A model generated the notes under the pieces. It was not told the DNA's origin. It saw only the letters and a list, made by a program, of their open reading frames with translations, and did not search any database. From JBBTYG01 sp964418085 (GTDB lineage: Bacteria; Patescibacteriota; Minisyncoccia; UBA6257; 2-01-FULL-56-20), in the NCBI GenBank assembly GCA_964418085.1, contig CAYQKB010000042.1:1-7304 (forward strand): a stretch of 7,304 bases of DNA. The letters run 5' to 3'. A program made the translations under genes and the position numbers. This document shows positions 1 through 5,796 of this stretch, in pieces (the first letter of the stretch is position 1; the number at the start of each line of letters is the position of its first letter).

Positions 1-89
1 ATTCGTGGGGGTTCTCCGCAAAATGGGTTCTGACTTTTTCAAACAAACACCACCAGTTTGAATTTGTTGTGGAAATCCAAACAATAAAC
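1..89. other. Edge stretch with no supported gene
   Basis: Downstream of the deacetylase stop there is one open minus-strand frame running to the window edge, but it has no start codon. A 7-bp inverted repeat (38-44 with 56-62, loop 11) is present without a following T-run. Neither is enough to name a feature. Confidence 0.3.
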
Positions 90-777
90 TTATAGCACTG
101 TCTTTTGAACGAGATATTTCAGTCCCCTCTCAACAGTCATCACCCTAACACGCTCAGTCTTTAAGAAGGAAAGAATTTTCTTTAATACTTCCGGCGTCGA
201 ACCATATATCCACTTCCGTTCTTGGAGTACAAAGGCTGGTTCTATTTGGTGAAAATAGAGGATGAGCCATCCACCTGTTTTCATCGCCTCTGCGATCCAG
301 GAAATAATGTGCTCTGCCGTGTGTGCTTCCCTTACTGCTTGCGCCCGCAATAAAAGTGGGTTTGTTTTTTCATCGTTAATACCTCGTTCAATCGAACGTG
401 CACCGAAAAATCCTGCTTCTCTGACCTGCTTCACTACAGTATGGATTCCATTCCCCGTATGGATAAGCAAATGTTTGTGGTTCAAATCCAAGAGCACGCA
501 AATCTTCAAGTCCCTGTGTTATTTCGTACCATATTTCTTTATCAGAGAGTTCCGGTAGATGTTTATGAGACCGTGTGTGTACGCCGAGCTCATGACCATG
601 GGAAACGAGCACCCGGAGATCCTTGGCGTCCATATATTCCGGATGCGCTTCATTAATCCTGTCCGAAATAATGTAAAATGTCGCAGGTAAAGCATATTCC
701 TCAAGGAGTGGATACGCTCGTTCAATTGCGCTTCTCCAGCCATCATCAAATGTCAGCGAAACAAAGACTTCTTTCAT
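90..777 (-). pseudogene. Polysaccharide deacetylase (NodB/CE4 family), split by a one-base frameshift
   Basis: Two overlapping frames together make one CE4 deacetylase of about 228 residues; these metal-dependent enzymes remove N- or O-acetyl groups from cell-envelope or capsular polysaccharides. The first frame (start 777) carries motif 1 TFDDG (residues 9-13, catalytic and metal-binding Asp), motif 2 HTRSH (67-71, two metal His) and motif 3 YPYGEW (105-110). The second frame, ending at 90, carries motif 4 (FFGARS) and motif 5 (LILYFHQI, with the catalytic-site His). The switch falls at 444-456, which includes a run of four G on the coding strand (453-456); removing one base there restores a full-length protein. 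No signal peptide or membrane segment is visible, so it would be cytosolic as read. All five motifs are intact, so a recent mutation or an assembly error is as likely as an old pseudogene. There is no Shine-Dalgarno; a -10-like box sits 6 nt before the ATG. Confidence 0.85.
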
Positions 778-783
778 GATTCC

Positions 784-791
784 ATTTTATA
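784..791 (-). promoter_or_regulatory. -10-like box of the deacetylase gene
   Basis: On the minus strand TATAAAAT ends 6 nt before the ATG at 777, so the predicted transcript would start at or within a base or two of the start codon. No convincing -35 hexamer is visible upstream. The same spacing recurs before other genes of the window, which supports it. Confidence 0.5.
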
Positions 792-873
792 GCCTGGAGA
801 TGAATTGAAAATGAAATTGTGCTGTCGAATTTCTGCCACACAGCTCTCGCTACTAGTAAGTAAACTCATGGAA

Positions 874-903
874 TCGCCATTTTTCGCTCGCGAATGCTAT
901 AAT
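874..903 (+). promoter_or_regulatory. Extended -10 promoter of the AI-2E-family gene
   Basis: TATAAT at 898-903 is a perfect -10 preceded by TGC (895-897), an extended -10. A poor -35 (TCGCCA, 874-879) lies 18 nt upstream. Only 7 nt separate the hexamer from the ATG at 911, so transcription should begin at or next to the start codon, giving a leaderless mRNA. No Shine-Dalgarno is present. The gap 778-910 between the two divergent genes otherwise holds nothing recognisable. Confidence 0.65.
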
Positions 904-910
904 TACTTCA

Positions 911-1936
911 ATGACCACCAAAACACCGCAACACTTTCTATCGGTATCCATCATCGTCGTTTCAATTCTCGCGCTTTTGATCTTCCGCCCGTTTTTATAT
1001 ACCCTCCTCCTCGCCGTTACATTCGCCGTCGTATGCTGGCCGCTCTACGAAAAAATACTCCATGTCACGCGAAATAAAAAAAGTCCGGCGGCATTTCTCA
1101 CCACAATCATCGTTGTCGTCTTTATCATAACTCCGCTTACCTTCCTCGGCTTCCAACTGTTCCAGGAAGCATGGCAACTGTACGCCTCGGTGACGCAAGA
1201 CGGAGGCGGAAATATAATCATCACGATTAAAAATTTTATGGACAACGCGCGCGAGGCCGCACACCTGCCCGTCGGATCATCGCCCGATATAAACCAATAT
1301 CTCAAAGACGGGCTCACCTGGCTCATTGACCACTTCGGCCTTCTCTTCGCGAGCATCGCGCAAATCATCCTTCATTCGCTTTTGTTCGTCTTCGCGTTTT
1401 ACTATGTACTCCGCGACGGCATCGAAATAAGGAAAAAACTTATGGCTTTGAGCCCGCTTTCAGATGCGGACGATGAAGTGATTTTCAATAAGCTCCACGC
1501 AGCGATAAACTCTGTCGTACGCGGGAATCTTTTGGTTGCACTCGTTCAGGGCGGGATCACGGGAATCGGCTTCCTCATTTTCGGAATACCAAATCCGCTT
1601 CTTTGGGCAACTATCGGAACCATAACCGCTCTCGTGCCCGCCATTGGAACATCACTCGTAGTTATTCCCGCAGCGCTCTCTCTTTTTCTGAATGGAAACA
1701 CCCCGGCAGCAATCGGACTCCTCATATGGGGGATCGGACTCGTAGGACTTATTGATAACATACTGCGCCCAAAACTCATGCAACATGGAATTCAAGTCCA
1801 TCCCCTGCTTATTCTTCTTTCGGTTCTGGGCGGCATCGCATCGTTCGGCCCCATCGGATTTCTTTTGGGACCGCTCACGATGAGCTTACTCTTTGCACTC
1901 GTCGAAACGTATTTTTCATTGTCGAAAAAGGGATAA
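911..1936 (+). CDS. AI-2E family (PerM/UPF0118) membrane transporter
   Basis: This 341-residue polytopic inner-membrane protein has the normal length and layout of the AI-2E/PerM family. There is an N-terminal hydrophobic pair (about 11-45), a segment at 60-82, a soluble stretch (about 85-140), then a large C-terminal membrane block. Diagnostic blocks are visible: SVVRGNLLVALVQGG (201-215), LLWATIGTITALVPAIGTSL (230-249), LIDNILRPKLM (280-290) and the closing HPLLILLSVLGGI...FGPIGFLLGPL (297-322). Members include E. coli TqsA (autoinducer-2 export) and PerM, and Na+(Li+)/H+ antiporters in other bacteria, so the substrate cannot be read from sequence. It is monocistronic: an extended -10 lies 7 nt before its ATG and an intrinsic terminator follows 27 nt after its stop. 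It is transcribed away from the deacetylase gene. Confidence 0.93.
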   Translation: MTTKTPQHFLSVSIIVVSILALLIFRPFLYTLLLAVTFAVVCWPLYEKILHVTRNKKSPAAFLTTIIVVVFIITPLTFLGFQLFQEAWQLYASVTQDGGGNIIITIKNFMDNAREAAHLPVGSSPDINQYLKDGLTWLIDHFGLLFASIAQIILHSLLFVFAFYYVLRDGIEIRKKLMALSPLSDADDEVIFNKLHAAINSVVRGNLLVALVQGGITGIGFLIFGIPNPLLWATIGTITALVPAIGTSLVVIPAALSLFLNGNTPAAIGLLIWGIGLVGLIDNILRPKLMQHGIQVHPLLILLSVLGGIASFGPIGFLLGPLTMSLLFALVETYFSLSKKG

Positions 1937-1963
1937 ACAACATCAGAACCTGCTGCGCGAAGT

Positions 1964-1995
1964 GTCAAGCGGCACGAGCGCCTTTTGACTTTTTT
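1964..1995 (+). terminator. Intrinsic terminator of the AI-2E-family gene
   Basis: A 10-nt arm (1964-1973) pairs with 1980-1989 across a 6-nt loop (ACGAGC), with one G-U pair and one mismatch, and is followed at once by six T (1990-1995). It lies 27 nt past the stop at 1936. Its 3' arm and T-run contain the -35 element of the next promoter. Confidence 0.75.
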
Positions 1996-2014
1996 CTGAA
2001 ATCCATGCCATAAT
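1985..2014 (+). promoter_or_regulatory. Promoter of the small-membrane-protein unit
   Basis: TTGACT (1985-1990, 5 of 6 to the -35 consensus) is followed after 18 nt by CATAAT (2009-2014, 5 of 6), with TG at 2006-2007 giving an extended -10. The start of transcription is predicted near 2021. This is the best sigma-70-type promoter in the window, and unlike the others it precedes a long leader of about 117 nt. Confidence 0.7.
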
Positions 2015-2037
2015 TGTTCGGTTCTTTGAAAAATTCT

Positions 2038-2084
2038 GGACACAGCGCGCAGGGCAGAGAGTACCCGCATTGCGCGCTGTGGCC
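2038..2084 (+). promoter_or_regulatory. Strong hairpin in the 5' leader of the small membrane protein
   Basis: A perfect 11-bp inverted repeat (2041-2051 with 2071-2081) extends by two G-C pairs beyond one mismatch. Inside it, GGG (2052-2054) can pair with CCC (2063-2065). No T-run follows, so it is not a terminator. It lies about 20 nt after the predicted transcription start and 54 nt before the GTG. It may be a cis-regulatory or stabilising leader element, or part of a small structured RNA. It matches no riboswitch class I recognise. Confidence 0.5.
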
Positions 2085-2137
2085 GGCTATCTAAAACGGA
2101 TATCCCGCGCCGTGGCACAACGAAAGATTCAACCACT

Positions 2138-2362
2138 GTGACGAAGTCTCTGAGACGAAGACAACACCATGGACACGGCAATCAGAGTATTGCCCACGGC
2201 CTCCTCTGCATAGTGTTTGCCATTTCGGCACTCTTGCTTACCGGAGCTGCGTTTAGCAACATCAGTACCACCGAAGACGAATTCGCTAAAACGCCTCCGC
2301 TGCTGGCCGCGACGCCCGCCGAAAAAGCGCTCCCCGAAATCCTGGCAACCGCAACCAAGTAA
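2138..2362 (+). CDS. Small single-span membrane protein, hypothetical
   Basis: I do not recognise a family. The 74-residue product has a basic, His-rich N-terminus (residues 1-20), one hydrophobic helix (about 21-39) and an Ala/Pro/Thr-rich tail with several acidic residues, the look of an N-terminally anchored exported or membrane protein. GTG is the chosen start. The frame is open back to 2030 but offers no ATG, and no good Shine-Dalgarno precedes the GTG. A nine-codon GTG-initiated ORF ending in TGA overlaps this start by the sequence GTGA, so coupling is conceivable. Support for reality comes from context: the ORF is framed by a strong promoter and an intrinsic terminator that fit it and nothing else. 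The whole transcript could instead be a structured non-coding RNA of about 390 nt. Confidence 0.5.
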   Translation: MTKSLRRRQHHGHGNQSIAHGLLCIVFAISALLLTGAAFSNISTTEDEFAKTPPLLAATPAEKALPEILATATK

Positions 2363-2387
2363 GCAAAGCTTGGCTAATCAACAAATC

Positions 2388-2421
2388 GCCTCCTGCGTTC
2401 ACCGCGGGGGGCAGTTTTTTT
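2388..2421 (+). terminator. Intrinsic terminator of the small-protein unit
   Basis: A GC-rich 10-bp stem (2388-2397 with 2403-2412, two G-U pairs) and a 5-nt loop (TTCAC) are followed after AG by seven T (2415-2421). It closes the plus-strand unit. The T-run contains the last two codon bases of the convergent uppS stop codon, so the two genes share their ends. Confidence 0.85.
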
Positions 2422-3121
2422 ATTTTCCAAAACGCCTATCGCGGTTTCGAAACGCGTTAATCGCTTTCAAAAATTCTTCGGTGCCAAAATCCGGCCACAA
2501 TGTTTCGGTGAAATAGAGCTCCGCATCCGCGACATCCCACATCATAAAACCTGCAGACCAGTGCGGCTCACCGCCTGTTCGGATGACAAGATCAACAGGT
2601 GGGAGATCGCGCGTCCACAGATTATTTTTCATAGCCGACCCGTCAACTGTGAATCCTTTTTCAGCTCCTCGCACTGATATCGCCCGAACCGCTTCAACCA
2701 TTTCGTCCGTACCACTATACGCCATAAGAAATGTCAGATTGAAATCCGCGTGAGATTTTGTTTTTTGAATCAATTCTTCCATCACCGATTGCGCACTGGA
2801 TGGGAAAAATTCTCTCCAGCGACCGAGAATGTTTATTTTTACTTTTTTTTCGAAAATAACCGGATCGGTAAGCAATTTTCTAAAATATTTTTCGAAAAGC
2901 GCGAATAGGAAATCAACTTCCTGCTTTGAACGCTTGGTAACATTATGAACGGACGACCCCCATACGGTAAGGCACCGTATCCCCTGCTCAAGCGCCGCCC
3001 GCGATATTTTCTCTATCGCTTTAGCACCTTCTTCATGGCCAAAAAAAACCTCACGCGCGTGCTGCTTTGCCCAGCGCCTGTTCCCATCGGGAATTATCGC
3101 GATATGCCGGATTGTGTTCAT
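2420..3121 (-). CDS. uppS: Isoprenyl transferase (cis-prenyl transferase, UppS family)
   Basis: UppS condenses isopentenyl diphosphate onto farnesyl diphosphate to make undecaprenyl diphosphate, the lipid carrier for peptidoglycan and other envelope polymers; it is a soluble, membrane-associated enzyme. The 233-residue product has the signature IPDGNRRWAK (10-19, catalytic Asp12), FGHEEG (27-32), and the C-terminal block IRTGGE (180-185), AELYFTETLWPDF (200-212, metal-binding Glu201) and RNRDRRFG (225-232). ATG at 3121 is preferred over the adjacent in-frame TTG at 3124, because it gives the usual N-terminus and lies 6 nt after a -10-like box. Oddities: where E. coli UppS has an Arg and SNF after RTGGE, this protein has PHWSAGF, so one of the diphosphate-contact arginines is His and one residue is inserted. 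The loop usually holding SENW reads SVHNV. Chain length of the product is therefore uncertain. Confidence 0.93.
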   Translation of the reverse strand: MNTIRHIAIIPDGNRRWAKQHAREVFFGHEEGAKAIEKISRAALEQGIRCLTVWGSSVHNVTKRSKQEVDFLFALFEKYFRKLLTDPVIFEKKVKINILGRWREFFPSSAQSVMEELIQKTKSHADFNLTFLMAYSGTDEMVEAVRAISVRGAEKGFTVDGSAMKNNLWTRDLPPVDLVIRTGGEPHWSAGFMMWDVADAELYFTETLWPDFGTEEFLKAINAFRNRDRRFGK

Positions 3122-3127
3122 CAAGGA

Positions 3128-3157
3128 ACTATACTACCAAAAGTTTGTGGCGGACAA
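3128..3157 (-). promoter_or_regulatory. Promoter of uppS, implying a leaderless mRNA
   Basis: On the minus strand TTGTCC (3157-3152) is followed after 18 nt by TATAGT (3133-3128, 5 of 6), and then only 6 nt (TCCTTG) to the ATG. No Shine-Dalgarno is present. The -35 lies in the distal arm of the hairpin that follows the upstream gene. Confidence 0.6.
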
Positions 3158-3173
3158 GTTTCCCTGTCCGCCA
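3148..3173 (-). terminator. Hairpin behind the 67-residue gene (possible terminator or palindromic repeat)
   Basis: A perfect 9-bp inverted repeat, TGGCGGACA with TGTCCGCCA, encloses an 8-nt loop. It begins 5 nt after the stop of the minus-strand ORF at 3179. Only a short TTTT follows, some 6 nt later, so intrinsic termination would be weak. It might be an mRNA-stabilising 3' end or a copy of a dispersed palindromic repeat. Confidence 0.45.
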
Positions 3174-3178
3174 ATGAT

Positions 3179-3382
3179 TTAAGCGGCAATCTCAGTCCGC
3201 TCTGAAAGCCCTTCAAGCCCTCCCGCCTTGATGTAATGCTCAAACAGCGCATTGCGTCCGTTTGGATCATCAACGTCAGGCTTATGCCCAACTTCCTCTC
3301 CGGTACCCCAGCGATTGAGGTCGCTGAATGCCTGTCCAACCACCATTAGGTTATGTTCTGCGAGCGATTGTTTCGTTTTCAT
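3179..3382 (-). CDS. Hypothetical protein, 67 residues
   Basis: I recognise no family. The product is hydrophilic and mixed-charge, with no signal peptide or membrane segment. It has a Gly/Asp-rich centre (roughly residues 26-43: GTGEE, PDVDDPNGRN) and a helical-looking C-terminus (about 45-66). Amino-acid composition looks like a real soluble protein, whereas the alternative frame over the same DNA does not. The ORF is followed within 6 nt by a hairpin and preceded by a plausible promoter. It reads in the same direction as uppS, 57 nt upstream of it. The in-frame sequence upstream continues to a short ATG ORF with a strong Shine-Dalgarno-like run, broken by one TAA at 3411-3413, so the start is uncertain. 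Confidence 0.6.
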   Translation of the reverse strand: MKTKQSLAEHNLMVVGQAFSDLNRWGTGEEVGHKPDVDDPNGRNALFEHYIKAGGLEGLSERTEIAA

Positions 3383-3410
3383 AGCTATCGTTTTCCGGTT
3401 TATTAGCCCC

Positions 3411-3457
3411 TTACGCCCGTGCTAATTGCATAGTACCTCCCTGGCTAAAAAATTCAA
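3411..3457 (-). promoter_or_regulatory. Promoter, or Shine-Dalgarno plus six-codon upstream ORF, ahead of the 67-residue gene
   Basis: Two readings compete. As a promoter: TTGAAT (3457-3452), 16-nt spacer, TACTAT (3435-3430), with transcription starting about 40 nt before the ATG at 3382. As a translation signal: GGGAGGT (3441-3435) lies 3 nt before an ATG at 3431 that opens a six-codon ORF (MQLARA) ending in TAA at 3411-3413, in frame with the downstream gene. The gap 3383-3549 holds this and the dus promoter only. Confidence 0.4.
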
Positions 3458-3513
3458 GAGGAGATATGCACAGACCCTCTTACTCCGGCACAAACTGAAA
3501 ATATAGATTTGCG

Positions 3514-3543
3514 TTGCCCCATCTGCCAAAAAAGTGATAGACT
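3514..3543 (+). promoter_or_regulatory. Extended -10 promoter of dus
   Basis: TTGCCC (3514-3519) is followed after 18 nt by TAGACT (3538-3543), preceded by TGA (3535-3537) as an extended -10. Six nt (CGCTTT) then lead to the ATG at 3550. There is no Shine-Dalgarno, so the mRNA is probably leaderless. Confidence 0.5.
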
Positions 3544-3549
3544 CGCTTT

Positions 3550-4566
3550 ATGAATTCCGGATTCTGGCAAAAACTGAAAAAACCGATTATGGCACTCGCG
3601 CCGATGGCGAATGTTACGGATGCCGCATATCGGCGCGTGATTGCGAAATACGGGAAACCGGATGTAATGTTCACCGAATTCACCTCCGCTGATGGCCTCA
3701 TGCTCGCGGACACACGCGGCAAAGCAAAACTGATGAAGGACTTACTCTTCACCGATGCCGAGCGGCCAATCGTGGCACAATTCTTTTCCGGAAAACCCGA
3801 GATGATGGAAAAAGCGGCAGCGCTTGCGAGCGAGCTCGGCTTCGACGGAGTAGACATAAATATGGGTTGTCCCGACCGGAGCGTTGAACGGCAAGGCGCA
3901 GGTGCGGCACTTATGAAAAATCCGAAGCTGGCACAGGAACTTATTGCCGCGGCAAAACGTGGTGCCGGGTCCCTTCCCGTCTCCGTCAAAACCCGCATCG
4001 GCTACAACAAAGTGGAGCTCGATACATGGATCGCCGCGCTTCTAGAAACGAAACTTGCGGCTCTCGCGATCCACGCCCGTACGCGGAAAGAAATGTCGCT
4101 TGTTCCAGCGCACTGGGAGTATGTTCGCGAGGCGGTTGCCCTCCGGGACAAACTCGGCGCGAAAACGCTTATTTTGGGAAACGGTGACGTCACCGATCTT
4201 GAAGATGCGAAGCAAAAAATAAAAGAGTCCGGCGCCGACGGCGCGATGCTCGGCCGTGCGATTTTTGGCACACCGTGGCTGTTTACTTCTGTCCTTCCCT
4301 CGACTTGTCCCGAGCGCAGTCGAGGGAATGCGGGAATCCAGGATGAAAAACAAATGATCGAGCGAAAACTATCCGTCGCGCTCGAACACACCAAACTGTT
4401 TAAAAAACTTTTGGGGGATACGAAAAACTTTTCCGTCATGAAAAAACATTATAAGGCGTACATCTCAGGCTGGGATAATGCCAAAGAACTCCGAGTGAAG
4501 CTTATGGAGGCAAAAGATTATGGAGATGCGGAGAAAATAATAACCGAATATCTATCTCTTCGATAA
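3550..4566 (+). CDS. dus: tRNA-dihydrouridine synthase (Dus, DusB/NifR3-like)
   Basis: This FMN enzyme reduces uridines in the D-loop of tRNA to dihydrouridine using NAD(P)H. The 338-residue product shows the family blocks in order: LAPMANVTD (16-24, flavin site), DINMGCP (102-108) with the catalytic Cys107, VKTRIG (146-151), IHARTR (174-179), ILGNGDV (208-214), and GADGAMLGRAIFGTPWLF (228-245, FMN phosphate site), then the C-terminal helical tRNA-binding domain (about 267-338). Residues about 248-264 (VLPSTCPERSRGNAGIQ) do not fit the family; they are encoded by a palindromic repeat inserted in frame between barrel and helical domain, where a loop can be tolerated. The gene appears monocistronic, with an extended -10 upstream, and its last 15 nt overlap the convergent cofE-like gene. 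Which Dus subtype it is, and hence the uridine it modifies, cannot be decided here. Confidence 0.95.
   Translation: MNSGFWQKLKKPIMALAPMANVTDAAYRRVIAKYGKPDVMFTEFTSADGLMLADTRGKAKLMKDLLFTDAERPIVAQFFSGKPEMMEKAAALASELGFDGVDINMGCPDRSVERQGAGAALMKNPKLAQELIAAAKRGAGSLPVSVKTRIGYNKVELDTWIAALLETKLAALAIHARTRKEMSLVPAHWEYVREAVALRDKLGAKTLILGNGDVTDLEDAKQKIKESGADGAMLGRAIFGTPWLFTSVLPSTCPERSRGNAGIQDEKQMIERKLSVALEHTKLFKKLLGDTKNFSVMKKHYKAYISGWDNAKELRVKLMEAKDYGDAEKIITEYLSLR
4295..4345 (+). repeat. Palindromic repeat element inserted in the dus coding region
   Basis: A perfect 11-bp inverted repeat (4295-4305 with 4318-4328) encloses a 12-nt loop, TGTCCCGAGCGC. It is followed directly by GCGGGAATCCAGG (4330-4342). 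Both parts resemble dispersed short palindromic repeats of bacterial genomes: the first gives the peptide PERSRG when translated in this frame, and the second resembles the half-palindrome GCGGGAATCCAGG found in many intergenic repeats. Here they are translated without breaking the frame. That they are dispersed repeats is from memory, not shown by the window. Confidence 0.65.
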
Positions 4567-5259
4567 CCGCGAAAAAAGCGGCCTATACATATCGTCTTTA
4601 ATACTTATTCTCAACTCGCTCCGGCGAACTGTTTTATGTACAAACTCAATCGGCGTATCTTTAATAATCGCGAGCGGCTGCTGTTCGCTTCCCTCGCCCA
4701 TCAGAAACACTGCTGCAGTTGCGAGTGAATCCGCAATGTTCGTGCGGGAAAATTTAAACTTCCGGCCGAAGATGTCGGGCATTCCGCGATAATCTCTTAT
4801 TCCCCGAAACCCTGCGTACCCGAGCGCAACGCCCGTCACTCCCGCGCGGAGCGGGATGGTGCGGCTGTCGGTAATGAGGACACCGAGGTTTTTTACGCCA
4901 TATTTTTTGCGCAGGATTTTTTGGAGCAAGCGCGCAGTTGCGAAACTATCCCGCGGAAGCAAAATTAATTTACCGTTTGCATTCGACTCATCTATTCCCG
5001 CGGAAGCCATCACCATGCCGTCTTTTACGGTAAGCCAGACATACTTGGTTCGCATAGCGACTTCGCTTTCTTTTCGGATAAGATTTATTTTTGTGCGGGC
5101 GTTCTTAATGCGTTCTATTCTTTCTTCGGAGAGTGCAACGATTTTTGAGGTAACTACTATTATTGAACGCTCGGGAATTTTTTTGAGATAACGCGTTATG
5201 AACGGCGCCAACTCTTCGCCTTCTCTAAAAATTCTTGTTTTGATTGTGGTGATAATCAT
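4552..5259 (-). CDS. CofE-like gamma-glutamyl ligase (coenzyme F420:L-glutamate ligase family)
   Basis: The founding family member adds glutamates to coenzyme F420-0 using GTP; related proteins may glutamylate folate instead. The 235-residue product carries TSKIVALSEERI (37-48), MASAGIDESN (84-93, metal and phosphate site), LGVLITDSRTIPLRAGVTG (125-143) with Asp131 as likely metal ligand, ALGYAGF (145-151), and a C-terminal MGEGSEQQPLAII (187-199). This is a full single-domain CofE without the nitroreductase domain of FbiB. It starts immediately after the stop of the reductase gene (TAA then ATG) without a Shine-Dalgarno, so translation is probably coupled. Its 3' end overlaps dus by 15 nt. 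No other F420 gene is in the window. With a DHFR-like partner, a folate polyglutamylation role (FolC replacement, as reported for the Chlamydia homologue, recalled and not checked) is a reasonable alternative. Confidence 0.88.
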   Translation of the reverse strand: MIITTIKTRIFREGEELAPFITRYLKKIPERSIIVVTSKIVALSEERIERIKNARTKINLIRKESEVAMRTKYVWLTVKDGMVMASAGIDESNANGKLILLPRDSFATARLLQKILRKKYGVKNLGVLITDSRTIPLRAGVTGVALGYAGFRGIRDYRGMPDIFGRKFKFSRTNIADSLATAAVFLMGEGSEQQPLAIIKDTPIEFVHKTVRRSELRISIKDDMYRPLFSRLSKR

Positions 5260-5796
5260 TTATTTTTGGTGATCAATTTTATAATGAAGCACTATCGTAC
5301 CTTTTCGATTTAGCCGTCGCACTGAAACAAGATTTAGTGTGGTCATCGGAGCGCTGCCGCTAAACATCTCTTTTCCTCGCCCGAGGATTAATGGCTCAAT
5401 AGTCACATAGAGTTCGTCCAAAAGTTTATTTCGAAGCATTGCGCTATAAACCATTCCCCCGCCAACCACCGCGACCGTTTTATATTTCGCAAGAAGATCT
5501 GCGAGATCAACATGTGAGGGGTTAACGAATGTAACCGATCCCCTACGACGTAGCGTTGCCGGACGGCTCGTAAGGACGAATGTATTCCGCTTACGCAAAC
5601 GGGTAGACGCAGCCGCGTATGTGTTTCGACCGACAACAACCGCGTCCACGCGAGCGAGATTATCCTGGAAAAATTGCCAGTCTTCCTTGCTCGTCCAACG
5701 TGGAACAGTCTTACTGGTAAGCGAAATCCGCCCATCCACGCTTGCGACAACAAATGCTACAAAACGTGTTTTATGTTGTAACAATTTTTGTTTCAT
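5260..5796 (-). CDS. Dihydrofolate reductase family protein (RibD C-terminal-like reductase)
   Basis: This family reduces pterin or pyrimidine substrates with NAD(P)H: either dihydrofolate, or the riboflavin intermediate handled by the RibD C-terminal domain. The 178-residue product shows FVVASVDGRIS (15-25), the WTSKED block (34-39), AVVVGRNTY (52-60), AVVGGGMVY (109-117, cofactor loop) and LYVTIEPLILGRGKEMF (129-145). There is no deaminase domain, so it is not a complete RibD. The frame is open upstream to 5919, but that part lies antiparallel-free inside yhhQ in another frame and looks non-coding. ATG at 5796 gives the normal family N-terminus and overlaps the end of yhhQ by 26 nt. No Shine-Dalgarno is seen; coupling with yhhQ is likely. 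It sits between a transporter and a CofE-like ligase, suggesting one cofactor pathway. Confidence 0.88.
   Translation of the reverse strand: MKQKLLQHKTRFVAFVVASVDGRISLTSKTVPRWTSKEDWQFFQDNLARVDAVVVGRNTYAAASTRLRKRNTFVLTSRPATLRRRGSVTFVNPSHVDLADLLAKYKTVAVVGGGMVYSAMLRNKLLDELYVTIEPLILGRGKEMFSGSAPMTTLNLVSVRRLNRKGTIVLHYKIDHQK

Noticed and set aside
38..62. 7-bp inverted repeat behind the deacetylase as terminator
   Set aside because: AT-rich stem with an 11-nt loop and no T-run on the minus strand.
1..130. Open minus-strand frame running off the window
   Set aside because: No ATG, GTG or plausible TTG start and no recognisable domain in fewer than 45 codons.
441..459. Programmed frameshifting in the deacetylase
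   Set aside because: The site has a G4 run but no slippery heptamer or evident stimulatory structure, so a mutation or sequence error is simpler.
3122..3124. TTG as start codon of uppS
   Set aside because: The adjacent ATG at 3121 is a better start and has the expected spacing from the -10-like box.
3466..3495. Plus-strand nine-codon ORF with a GAGGAG run just before its ATG
   Set aside because: Spacing to the ATG is too short, the peptide is tiny, and it does not lead into dus; probably chance.
4567..4582. CCGC/GCGG mini-hairpin after dus as terminator
   Set aside because: Only 4 bp, no T-run on the plus strand, and it lies inside the cofE-like coding sequence.
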